NCBI GenBank assembly: GCA_964252015.1
Contig: CAXULW010000003.1
Span: 62,001-126,000, forward strand
Direction: 5' to 3'
DNA length: 64,000 nt
Origin: CAXSBR01 sp964252015
Lineage (GTDB): Bacteria; Actinomycetota; Actinomycetes; Mycobacteriales; Jatrophihabitantaceae
The translations under genes and the position numbers were made by a program. Positions 53,373-61,202 of the stretch are shown piece after piece. The first letter of the stretch is position 1, and every line of letters starts with the position of its first letter. The notes under the pieces were generated by a model that worked only from the letters and a program-made list of their open reading frames with translations, had not been told where the DNA came from and searched no databases.

Positions 53373-54620
53373 ATGAGGTTCTACTTCCCCGACAGTCAAG
53401 ATCAGATAGATCCGTCCTTCGACTTCATCACCGAAGAGCGCTCGATCTACCGAGTGCGCCAGCGGGACGATCACTACGCCCACGAGGCCCTACGCACGCC
53501 ACCATTCGATGGCCTGCTCGTCTCCAAAGCGATCGTCGATGGACTGCCCGGCGTGACCGGTAAATACACCGTTGCGCAACGGCAGCGCCTCTACCGGGTC
53601 GGTATCAGGGAGTTCTTCCGACTCGACCAGGAAGCCGGTCCTCGCATCGACACTCTTGGTGACTGCGGCGCCTTCACCTACGTCCGCGATGAAGTCCCCC
53701 CTTACACCCCCGACGAAGTGATTGACTTCTATGACGGCTGCGGGTTTGACCTCGGCATCTCCATCGACCACGTCATCCTCGGTTACGATCCTGCCGCTGA
53801 CAGCGATCCCGCACATCCCAATCGGATCGACTGGCAACGTCGGCAGGAGATCACCCTTCAGTTGGCCGGTGAGTTCCGTGCGCGTGCACGAGCCCGCAAG
53901 GCCCGCTTCAAGCCTGTCGGCGTGGCCCAAGGCTGGAGCCCGGCGTCGTACGCAACAGCGGTGCAAGCGTTGCAGCGGGTCGGCTACACGCGCATCGCGC
54001 TTGGCGGCATGGTCCCGCTGAAGACCCCCGAGATTCTGGCCTGCCTGCAGGCCGTCAACCGCGTTCGGCACGCCCGCACCCAACTGCATCTACTGGGGAT
54101 CTCCCGCTGCGAGAATGTCGACGTCTTTGCTTCCAACGGCGTCACCAGCTTCGATTCGACATCAGCATTTCGGCAGTCGTTCAAAGATGACACGGACAAC
54201 TTCTACGCTCTAGATCGGACCTACACTGCGCTGCGTGTCCCCCAAGTCGACGGCAACCTGAAGCTCAAGGCACGCATCCGGGCCGGCCAGATACCTCAAG
54301 CAGATGCGCTCCGATTGGAACGTCACTGTCTCCTGTCACTGCGCGGCTACGACAGGGGCACGGTCAGGATAGAAACAGTGTTGGACGCCCTGACCGACTA
54401 CGACCGTTTTTGCGACGGCGCCCGCAAAGACCGCCGGGCGCCGTACCAGCAGACCCTTGAGGATCGACCCTGGCGATCCTGCCGGTGTGGACTATGCGAG
54501 GCAGTTGGGATCGAGATCGCACTGTTCCGCGGCGCCGAACGTAACAAGCGACGCGGGTTCCACAACCTGCACGTATTTCGGCAACGGCTACGCCGCGAAT
54601 TGGAAGGTACAGCAGCATGA
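53373..54620 (+). CDS. dpdA: DpdA, DNA guanine transglycosylase
   Basis: 415 residues from ATG 53373. Homologue of tRNA-guanine transglycosylase that swaps guanine in DNA for preQ0. DTLGDCGAFTYV (Asp97) corresponds to the substrate-binding Asp, and NGVTSFDSTSAF (Asp261) to the nucleophile in the TGT FDS/FDC box. The zinc site is CRCGLC at 370-375 with His397 or His400 in GFHNLHVF. All catalytic elements are intact. The stop overlaps the second dpdB as ATGA. Confidence 0.93.
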   Translation: MRFYFPDSQDQIDPSFDFITEERSIYRVRQRDDHYAHEALRTPPFDGLLVSKAIVDGLPGVTGKYTVAQRQRLYRVGIREFFRLDQEAGPRIDTLGDCGAFTYVRDEVPPYTPDEVIDFYDGCGFDLGISIDHVILGYDPAADSDPAHPNRIDWQRRQEITLQLAGEFRARARARKARFKPVGVAQGWSPASYATAVQALQRVGYTRIALGGMVPLKTPEILACLQAVNRVRHARTQLHLLGISRCENVDVFASNGVTSFDSTSAFRQSFKDDTDNFYALDRTYTALRVPQVDGNLKLKARIRAGQIPQADALRLERHCLLSLRGYDRGTVRIETVLDALTDYDRFCDGARKDRRAPYQQTLEDRPWRSCRCGLCEAVGIEIALFRGAERNKRRGFHNLHVFRQRLRRELEGTAA

Positions 54621-55807
54621 CACCCACCCGAATCCTCGCCGCGGCTTCCGCCGCCTCAGCCGCTCCGAACGAGACAGCGCACGAAATGCGCCTACCCGCC
54701 CTGCGAGTGCAACAAGGTCCGAGCAGGACGCTGTACAGCTTCGCCGTCGACGGCAAACTACTGTCACGCTTCTCGACCGTCTCACGCATCCATCGCGACG
54801 CTCACACTGGCGTGCAGGGCTACCAAAGACCTGAGGTGCTCTCGCACATCTCCGCGATCCGCAAGTACGTCGAGTCCGACGATCCAATGATCCCGAACGC
54901 GATCGTCATCGCCTTTGACAAGCGGGTCGTGTTCGAACCCACCGGGGCATCAGATGGATACACCACTGCCGGCACACTCGTCATCCCCGTCGACCTGACA
55001 TGGCCGGATGAGGACAAACCCGGCTGGGTCGTCGACGGGCAGCAGCGGTCCGCAGCGATCCGTGAGGCGCACGTCGAGGCATTCCCGATCTGCGTCACGG
55101 CGTTCATCACCGACTCCGACGAGGAGCAGCGATCGCAGTTCATTCTTGTGAACTCGACCAAACCGTTGCCAAAGGGATTGATCTACGAACTGCTGCCTTC
55201 CACCGTCGGCGCCTTGCCGGTTGCGCTGCAACTTAGGAGGTTCCCGGCTACCCTGCTCGAGCGACTGAACTACGACGATGACTCACCGCTCGAGCACCTC
55301 ATCCAGACGCCGACTACCCCCCAGGGCGTGATCAAGGACAACTCCATTCTGAGGATGCTCGAGAACAGCCTCAGCGACGGAGCGCTTTATCAGTACCGGC
55401 ACCCCGGTGCCGAGCGCGGTGATGTCGAGTCAATGCTTTTGCTACTCAAGGACTTCTGGGTCGCGGTCCGGAACACGTTCCCGGGCGCATGGGGCCAAAA
55501 CCCGCGACGCTCACGACTGATGCATGGCGTTGGCATCACTAGCATGGGATACCTCATGGACGCGATAGCTGAACGCTACGCGCACCTCCGGCCACCGTCG
55601 GTCGAAGACTTCGAGTACGACCTATATGAAATAGCCGAAGTCTGTCACTGGACTGACGGCACGTGGCGCCTCGATACAGAACACCACCGGAAGTGGAACG
55701 ACCTTCAGAACACCCCCCGCGACATCCAGTTGCTAACCAACTACTTGCTTAGCCAATATCGTGCACAAACGTTTGGCCGTCCCGTGCGTCGGCAGCGCCG
55801 CGCCTAG
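54617..55807 (+). CDS. dpdB: DpdB, DGQHR-domain ATPase, copy 2
   Basis: 396 residues from ATG 54617. Clearly homologous to the first DpdB throughout: GYQRPEV at 68-74, PGWVVDGQQRSAA at 135-147, VTAFITDSDEEQRSQFILVNSTKPLPKGLIYELLP, RSRLMHGVGITSMGYLMDAIA and CHWTDGTW. The N-terminus is about 15 residues longer and Ala-rich. Outside the blocks the two copies differ widely, so the duplication is old. The usual dpd cluster has one DpdB; two suggest a heteromer or two specificities. Last gene of the modification operon. Confidence 0.85.
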   Translation: MTPTRILAAASAASAAPNETAHEMRLPALRVQQGPSRTLYSFAVDGKLLSRFSTVSRIHRDAHTGVQGYQRPEVLSHISAIRKYVESDDPMIPNAIVIAFDKRVVFEPTGASDGYTTAGTLVIPVDLTWPDEDKPGWVVDGQQRSAAIREAHVEAFPICVTAFITDSDEEQRSQFILVNSTKPLPKGLIYELLPSTVGALPVALQLRRFPATLLERLNYDDDSPLEHLIQTPTTPQGVIKDNSILRMLENSLSDGALYQYRHPGAERGDVESMLLLLKDFWVAVRNTFPGAWGQNPRRSRLMHGVGITSMGYLMDAIAERYAHLRPPSVEDFEYDLYEIAEVCHWTDGTWRLDTEHHRKWNDLQNTPRDIQLLTNYLLSQYRAQTFGRPVRRQRRA

Positions 55808-55920
55808 ATTTTCTGCGCTATGAGCCAGCCGCGCGCCACCACAGCCCCGTCTGGCCATGTCCGAGGCCGCCGCCTTTGCAACCATGAGAAACGCTTACCC
55901 TGGTAATCATCTCGTCTCGA

Positions 55921-56823
55921 TCAGAATCCAGCGTGGCTATAGCAGCGAACCGTGATCTGCCACGGCAACAGCCCAGTCCATCTTCGGTCGCCTGTCCGCG
56001 GTATGGCGGTGAGTTCAGAAGAAGATGGATTCGCAGAACAAACCTCGCATTGAGGGGTCTCGCAAAGCGCGAAGTAGACCGCCGCCTCGCGGGCCCATTG
56101 ACCACGACCATCGCCAAGCATCGCGAGCGTGCCGGCTGAGATACGGTGTGCGAAGACTTCTAGGTGCCTTCGGGCTATCTGCCGCTTCCTGTTGCAAAAC
56201 CCGCAGAGCAGCCGCAGGTTGACGAGTTCGTTAGCGCCTAGCGCCGCTTCCGGTTGTATATGATCGAGCGTGGCGTTCCTATAGTCTTCGCGAGAAGGTT
56301 TCCACGGGTCTCGAAACCTCGGTGGGGGCGTGGAAATACCAAATTTGACCCCCACGTCACTGGCTACCCGGAGACGATCCGCTCCCAAATCGGTGGTCAA
56401 GAATTCGTACCCACAGATTCGACATCGGAAGTCTTCGCCATTACTGTACCGTTCGATCAGGAGCGAGCGAAAATGCAGGTCGGTCGGCGCTTTTGTTGTT
56501 CGGTGTACGACTTTTCCTCGAATGATGCTTATGCAGAAGTCCACAATTTCTTTCGGAGCATCGTTGACTCCCATTTCTTCGAGTGCCCTTCGCAACTCCA
56601 CTGACTCCCTGCCAAGGTAGACATCTGGAGTGCGGATGAGAGACATGACCCGCGGCTGCGACAAAACCGCCATCTCGAGGATGCGGACAAGTGTCGCGAC
56701 GTGGGACCTCTTAGCGAGGGCGGTTGCCGCCTGCCCGGCGAGAGCCGAGGTGAATGCCTCCAGAGTATCGACATCTAGCGATGGCGGCAGGGCCTCAGTT
56801 GCCACGTATTCAAGATCCATCAT
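55921..56823 (-). CDS. HNH endonuclease
   Basis: 300 residues. ATG 56823 or 56820 overlaps the end of the DGQHR gene and is preferred over frame starts inside it. The zinc-stabilised HNH domain is at about 145-215: FRCRICGYEF, then ATLDHIQPEAALGANELVNLRLLCGFCNRKRQ. This supplies two CxxC pairs, the DHI metal/catalytic box and the conserved Asn. The N-terminal 140 residues are helical and may recognise DNA or a partner. The C-terminus adds ETPQCEVCSA. DNA cleavage is expected by family. Base composition here is lower in GC than in the dpd genes. Confidence 0.85.
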   Translation of the reverse strand: MMDLEYVATEALPPSLDVDTLEAFTSALAGQAATALAKRSHVATLVRILEMAVLSQPRVMSLIRTPDVYLGRESVELRRALEEMGVNDAPKEIVDFCISIIRGKVVHRTTKAPTDLHFRSLLIERYSNGEDFRCRICGYEFLTTDLGADRLRVASDVGVKFGISTPPPRFRDPWKPSREDYRNATLDHIQPEAALGANELVNLRLLCGFCNRKRQIARRHLEVFAHRISAGTLAMLGDGRGQWAREAAVYFALCETPQCEVCSANPSSSELTAIPRTGDRRWTGLLPWQITVRCYSHAGF

Positions 56824-58393
56824 TGTCCTCAACGGCAAAGACGTCCTTATTCTGAGCACGGTACCGTTCGCCACGTCGCGTCAAATCGAACGCCTTCCTG
56901 AGTTCCAGGCGCAAATTAGTCACGCCAGCTTGATCATCCAAGCTCGTCACCCAAGTCCGCTCAAAGACCCTCACCGGAACGCCGTTGGACAAGAAGTCTT
57001 CTCGCACGAACTGGCGAAAAAGATCTACAGTCGAGGGGATCGACGCCTTCTTCCGCTCTTCATCGATCACGGCATCAACTTCAGGCGCCGGGAGTCGCGG
57101 GGCGAGCACTTGGCGAAGCGATTCTGCCGCACGTTCGGCTGCCTTTGCATTCTCCACCACGTGAGAAATGAACAGTTCCTGAAGGAGTCGAAGCGTGACG
57201 CCCTTGGTCAAATTTGTCTGACTTGATCCCCACAGCAACTGTGAACTGGCATTGTTATAGAACTCTGCGACTTCGCCCCAGAATGCAAACCAATACTGGC
57301 GCCAAATTCCAGTGGTCCACGACCGCCAGACTTCAGCATCCGGATAGGTTGGTCGAATGTAAGAGTCATAGAAGGAGGGATCGATTCGCCAACCTGGCGT
57401 GCCTCCGCGACCCCCGTCGATCAGTTGACGGATCGTGTTTTCAGTGATGTATCCGCTTGCCTGCGCGCCTGCTAACTGAAGTCGCACCAGGCCATTGAAC
57501 GGACTGTTTGGGTGGTTGCCCGCCACGACTGCCGCAATTCGCGACTCGACATCGACGTGAGACTTGGCCAACCACCCGCGTACCTCAATTTGCTCGGTAG
57601 GAGTGAGCGAATTACCGAATATGTCTGTTAGTAAGTCAGTCGGAACCCGCTTCGCCGTTTCATTGATAACCACGAATTGGTAAATTTGCTCTACCCAATT
57701 CGCGTTCGGGATCAGCACGACAGGAAGAGAGATGTCGTGCGTCGATATTGCTGCGCCGAATAATCGGTGCTGACCGTCAACAACCAGGGCGGGTCGACAC
57801 AACGCATCTAGCGCGCTAAGGAGCTCACTTCGCTCTTCCTCCGGAATTTCATTCCTTAAGCAGAACTGCTCAGCGTCGTAGGCCATTTGGCCCACTTGGA
57901 TAGCCGACTGAAGAACGTGGTTCTGTTCGTACTCGGTGCTGACGTAGCTTAGGTCGGTTGCAAATTCCTCGAGTTTCACGAGTTCGTCGGCAGCCAGTCT
58001 TGGTTTGATCGTCTGAAGTGCGGCAGTCGCTGCCTTGGAGATCTGTTCGAATTCTTCGTCGGTCGAAGAAAACACCTGCTCATACTCCAGTGCAATACCT
58101 TCGTCTGTGATGTCCAGCGGTACGGTTGCGGCGAGGGTTAGCGCGGTCGGTCCCAATAGGTACCGCGTGTCGTGTTTGGTAGGATCGCCTGCATCGTCCC
58201 AAAAGGACTTCACGTCTCTCTCGCGCCCGGGGGTTATCCAGCGTTGGTAGAGCATGCGCACGCGCCAACCCTTGCGCGGGATGCCAGCCCACGCCGCGAG
58301 ACTGCGCGCCGGCGCGGCGAACAATACGAGTTCATCCTCAGCTGAGTCGGACCCAAACTGATGGAATCGGACTATCGGATACCGAGTAGACAT
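56810..58393 (-). CDS. DGQHR-domain protein (DndB/ParB-like)
   Basis: 527 residues from ATG 58393. ALVVDGQHRLFGAAI near 205, followed by SLPVVLIPNANWVEQIYQFVVINETAKRVPTDLL, is the classical DGQHR domain, closer to DndB-like proteins than to the two DpdB copies. The C-terminal half includes ATPase-unrelated helices and WRQYWFAFWGEVAEFYNN. It overlaps the HNH gene by about 14 bases, so the two are made together. By analogy with DndB it may bind DNA and regulate or guide the nuclease. Lower GC than its neighbours, and read toward the dpd operon. Confidence 0.82.
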   Translation of the reverse strand: MSTRYPIVRFHQFGSDSAEDELVLFAAPARSLAAWAGIPRKGWRVRMLYQRWITPGRERDVKSFWDDAGDPTKHDTRYLLGPTALTLAATVPLDITDEGIALEYEQVFSSTDEEFEQISKAATAALQTIKPRLAADELVKLEEFATDLSYVSTEYEQNHVLQSAIQVGQMAYDAEQFCLRNEIPEEERSELLSALDALCRPALVVDGQHRLFGAAISTHDISLPVVLIPNANWVEQIYQFVVINETAKRVPTDLLTDIFGNSLTPTEQIEVRGWLAKSHVDVESRIAAVVAGNHPNSPFNGLVRLQLAGAQASGYITENTIRQLIDGGRGGTPGWRIDPSFYDSYIRPTYPDAEVWRSWTTGIWRQYWFAFWGEVAEFYNNASSQLLWGSSQTNLTKGVTLRLLQELFISHVVENAKAAERAAESLRQVLAPRLPAPEVDAVIDEERKKASIPSTVDLFRQFVREDFLSNGVPVRVFERTWVTSLDDQAGVTNLRLELRKAFDLTRRGERYRAQNKDVFAVEDNDGS

Positions 58394-58737
58394 CCGACGA
58401 CGGTACCGGCTTTGTCTCGACCGAGCGGCACCACTCGCTGCCTCGAGGGGGCGTTTACGTCTGCGTCCAAATACACGTGTGTCTGGCTTCTACAGTCCAT
58501 TGTGAAGCTGGCTTGGAGTTCATGGGATCCTGGGTCGGGCGCGACGCCGCTTCGGTCATCTGAGCAGTTCTCAATGCCAAGGTCACATACCGCCGGCACC
58601 TCCACGTTCGGCCCGACATTGTCGCGCTGCCCGTGCGACCTGCAGCAAGTTATGGCCTGCAGGTGCGCCCCTAAACTGGCTGCCAGGTCCAACGTCGCTT
58701 TCCGGCCCTGCGCGGCGTCCAGGCACGGTGGGTTCAT
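58372..58737 (-). CDS. Hypothetical protein, low confidence
   Basis: 121 residues from ATG 58737, two bases after the M48 protease stop and overlapping the DGQHR start by 22 bases. No family. Several Cys (ITCCRSHG, VCDLGIENC). The tight fit between two same-strand genes is its only support. Confidence 0.3.
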   Translation of the reverse strand: MNPPCLDAAQGRKATLDLAASLGAHLQAITCCRSHGQRDNVGPNVEVPAVCDLGIENCSDDRSGVAPDPGSHELQASFTMDCRSQTHVYLDADVNAPSRQRVVPLGRDKAGTVVGCLLGIR

Positions 58738-58739
58738 TT

Positions 58740-59657
58740 CTAGACCGCCGCGTCCAACGCCTCGACTCGCTGCGACACACTCGGGTGCTGGCTCAGCGCT
58801 CGCTCCGTCCAGCCAAACCGGCGGATCTGCCTTATGTTCATGCGCGTTAGTGCCGTCGACAACGGCGCGGCCTCCCCGCAGGTCGCGGCGAACCGGTCGG
58901 CCGCGTACTCGCTGCGGCGACTCACTGCGGCGTCGATGAGCGGGCACACCACAGCGCACACCGTCACTGAGCTGAGCACCACCGTGACGGCCCACTGCCG
59001 TTGCTGCGCCGCCTGGACGACCGCGACCGCCACCCCGGTGAGCGCGACCAGCCCCAGCAGCCGCCGCGGTTGCCGCCGCCCGGCCGTGGCCAGCCCGATC
59101 CCGATCACCAGCCGGGAGGCGAACCGCCACGGCAAGGCGAGCCACATCGTGACGAACGCGAACTTTGTTGCTCTGGTCGCGTGGTGGCCCAATTCGTGGG
59201 TCAGGATAGCCACCAGATACCCGTCGCCCGTCCTGTGCGCTGAAAACGTCGTCAGTACGCCCGTCGTGACCGCGACACTGCGTCTACCCGCGGCGAAGGC
59301 ATTCGGGTATCGACTGCGCTGCACGTAGAGGTGTACCTCGCCAGCGCTCAGTCCACAGCGGCCCAGCGCCGCCGACCACGCCGGAGCGAGCAGCGCACGC
59401 TGCGCCTTAGTCGGCCGCCGAAAGCCGGCGCCGACGCGGACCGCGAGACGTTCGCCCGTCCGCGAAAATACGGCTGCGCCGGATCCGATCCAGCCCAGCA
59501 GTACGGCGCCTTCGTATTCGCCCAGCCAGCCGAACAGCACGATCAGCAGCAGCGCGCTGCCGACCATCGCCGGGACCGCGGTCAATGCACGCCAGGCACC
59601 GAAATGGCCAGCCTGACGCGGCACCACGTCCACCGGAACACGCACCCTCGTGGCCAT
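58740..59657 (-). CDS. M48-family membrane metalloprotease
   Basis: 305 residues from ATG 59657, with AAGGGGTG about 10 bases upstream. Two hydrophobic helices at about 28-62, AILTHELGHHATRAT as the HExxH zinc site near 155, two more hydrophobic segments at about 190-235 and SRRSEYAADRFAATCGEAAPLSTAL supplying the third zinc ligand Glu, all in HtpX/M48 order. GWTERALSQHPSVSQRVEAL is the C-terminal M48 signature (HPs...Ri..L). It acts in the membrane, probably in protein quality control or processing. Confidence 0.88.
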   Translation of the reverse strand: MATRVRVPVDVVPRQAGHFGAWRALTAVPAMVGSALLLIVLFGWLGEYEGAVLLGWIGSGAAVFSRTGERLAVRVGAGFRRPTKAQRALLAPAWSAALGRCGLSAGEVHLYVQRSRYPNAFAAGRRSVAVTTGVLTTFSAHRTGDGYLVAILTHELGHHATRATKFAFVTMWLALPWRFASRLVIGIGLATAGRRQPRRLLGLVALTGVAVAVVQAAQQRQWAVTVVLSSVTVCAVVCPLIDAAVSRRSEYAADRFAATCGEAAPLSTALTRMNIRQIRRFGWTERALSQHPSVSQRVEALDAAV

Positions 59658-60102
59658 CGTCGATCACCCCTTAACCGTCCTGTAGGGAATCCGAGCGTGA
59701 CACCGTGTACTGACATTGGCCACCTCCACCGCGACGTCGTCGCCGACCTGCGCTCCCCCGCCGGCATCCGCATTGCCGCCGACCCGGCGCCCCGCACGGT
59801 GCCGACCCGCGGAGCCTCAACCCGAACCCGTACAGGCCGGGGTCCGCGGCGCTGAAAACTCGCGAATTTCAGGCATGCTGCCGCCCCATGACAACCCACC
59901 GGAAATTCTTCGGCCCAAAGTGGCACTAACGGCCCGGAAATTTCACCTGTCCCTAGTGAGAGCACCCCTCACAACGGGAGCAGGCATGGAACGCACCAGC
60001 GGAACCGCCGGGAGCAGCGACACGCCCGCGGGCACGGTCAGCGACCTAGCACCGTCGCCGTTTGCAGCGCGGCCCGCTGCTCGCAACCACAGCGCCAAGC
60101 CA
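59658..60102. other. 445-base stretch without a supported gene
   Basis: A 52-residue frame from GTG 59697 is Arg/Pro-rich and not convincing. The region holds the M48 promoter. A GC drop near 59850-59950 may mark an old junction. Confidence 0.35.
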
Positions 60103-60327
60103 TCACCGAGGAGGGATTGGCAGCACCGTGCGGCCGCCGCTTTCGGCCCACGTCTGGACGTCCGCGTAGGACCAGATCTTGCCGGCCTTAATCACGGCCA
60201 GCGGCCGCGGGAAGCCAGGACTCGCGATGAGCTGTACGACGCGCGCCTTGCTCAAGCCAAGCATCTCGATCAATTCGGCCATCGCCACGACCGCCGGCTG
60301 ATTCTCCACGCCCAACACCGTACACAT
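60103..60327 (-). CDS. AlpA/excisionase-like regulator
   Basis: 74 residues from ATG 60327; a start at the internal MAELIEMLG is also possible. AELIEMLGLSKARVVQLIASPGFPRPLAVIKAGKIWSYADVQTWA follows the AlpA/HTH_17 pattern (recognition helix SKARVVQLI, then G.iW...dv..W). Such proteins control integrative elements and prophages. It is divergent from the 60419 gene across a palindromic site. Confidence 0.75.
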   Translation of the reverse strand: MCTVLGVENQPAVVAMAELIEMLGLSKARVVQLIASPGFPRPLAVIKAGKIWSYADVQTWAESGGRTVLPIPPR

Positions 60328-60352
60328 TTGGCGCCCTATACTCCTTGTACAC

Positions 60353-60367
60353 TGTACTTTTAGTACA
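60353..60367. promoter_or_regulatory. Palindromic operator candidate between divergent genes
   Basis: TGTAC-TTTTA-GTACA, 5-bp perfect arms around an AT-rich centre, 26 bases upstream of the AlpA-like start. GTACACT also occurs at 60347 and 60363. The stretch is the AT-richest in the area and fits overlapping promoters with a repressor site. Confidence 0.5.
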
Positions 60368-60418
60368 CTACACTTATGGCATAGGGCCGCGAGTCCATCG
60401 GATGAGGAGGCGAGCGGG

Positions 60419-60673
60419 ACGACAGCGACGCAGATCGGCAGCAAGACCCTCCCGGCCCACCAGGTCGGCGACCGGGTCCAGGTACAGCACAAGGGCCAGC
60501 CCGAGCCCGAGCGGATCAGCTCGATCCACCACGTCAACGGCGACGTCGAGTACGTCGTGCGCACCGACCCCCACGACGACGCCATGGGCGAGGTCCTCAA
60601 TATCTGGACCTCCTCGGGCACCTCCTCGTTCCTGACGGGACTGACACCTACAGCACCTTGCGGTGCGCGATGA
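60419..60673 (+). CDS. Small hypothetical protein with unclear start
   Basis: 84 residues if started at ACG 60419, eight bases after a GAGGAGG-type binding site. No ATG, GTG or TTG precedes the first conserved-looking residues (TQIGSKTLPAHQVGDRVQVQHKG). The frame reads like a beta-barrel protein (GDRVQVQHKGQPEPERISSIHHVNGDVEYVV) and its TGA overlaps the next ATG. Either a non-standard start is used, or a T-to-C change has removed the ATG. Confidence 0.5.
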   Translation, partial: TTATQIGSKTLPAHQVGDRVQVQHKGQPEPERISSIHHVNGDVEYVVRTDPHDDAMGEVLNIWTSSGTSSFLTGLTPTAPCGAR

Positions 60674-61044
60674 CGCTCACCACCCACGACCAGCGACTGT
60701 CCTGGACCCAGCTCGGCGTCCACATGGGCTACACCGCCGATGAACCCCAGCGCGAAGAGATCCTCGACGCCATAAACCGGATGACCTGGACCGACACCCC
60801 AACCCGCCTGCCCTACCTCCGCGGTCCCGCCGTCCGCGCCATCGTCAACGTCGTATTCCACCACCGCCGCGACCATCTCCACCTGGTCGGCGTCGCCCAC
60901 CTCGACGGCGGGCGGCAGCTGATCGGGCTGGAAGACACCCTCGGCACCCGCAGCTACCTGCTCGACCTCGACGCAGAAGCCATCTACGTGCTCGCCGAGT
61001 TCAGCCACCCCCTCGCCCACCACCAGCAGCAACGCGTCGCCTGA
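60670..61044 (+). CDS. Hypothetical protein of the integrative element
   Basis: 124 residues from ATG 60670, overlapping the previous stop as ATGA. Two halves: LSWTQLGVHMGYTADEPQREEILDAINRMTW, helical, and AIVNVVFHHRRDHLHLVGVAHLDGGRQLIG, strand-like. No family recognised. Part of a same-strand run 60419-62251. Confidence 0.6.
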   Translation: MTLTTHDQRLSWTQLGVHMGYTADEPQREEILDAINRMTWTDTPTRLPYLRGPAVRAIVNVVFHHRRDHLHLVGVAHLDGGRQLIGLEDTLGTRSYLLDLDAEAIYVLAEFSHPLAHHQQQRVA

Positions 61045-61082
61045 GCGCGATCACCCGCGACGACGCCACCCAGGAGCCACAC

Positions 61083-61202
61083 ATGACAGACAAGTTGACC
61101 TACACCCCCGAGCAGTCGCTCGCGGGCAGCATCCTGCTCATGGCCGTCGACGGCGGCTACGCCATGTGCAGCGACGTCCGCGAGCAAGCGCCACGGCCAT
61201 GA
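61083..61202 (+). CDS. Small hypothetical protein (39 aa)
   Basis: ATG 61083 to a TGA that overlaps the next ATG (61199). MTDKLTYTPEQSLAGSILLM, then GGYAMCSD. The overlap with a well-supported gene is its main evidence. Confidence 0.4.
   Translation: MTDKLTYTPEQSLAGSILLMAVDGGYAMCSDVREQAPRP

Noticed and set aside
59716..60363. Plus-strand frame of 215 residues
   Set aside because: Ala/Pro/Arg-rich low-complexity translation that runs antisense through the AlpA-like gene; no domain and no binding site.
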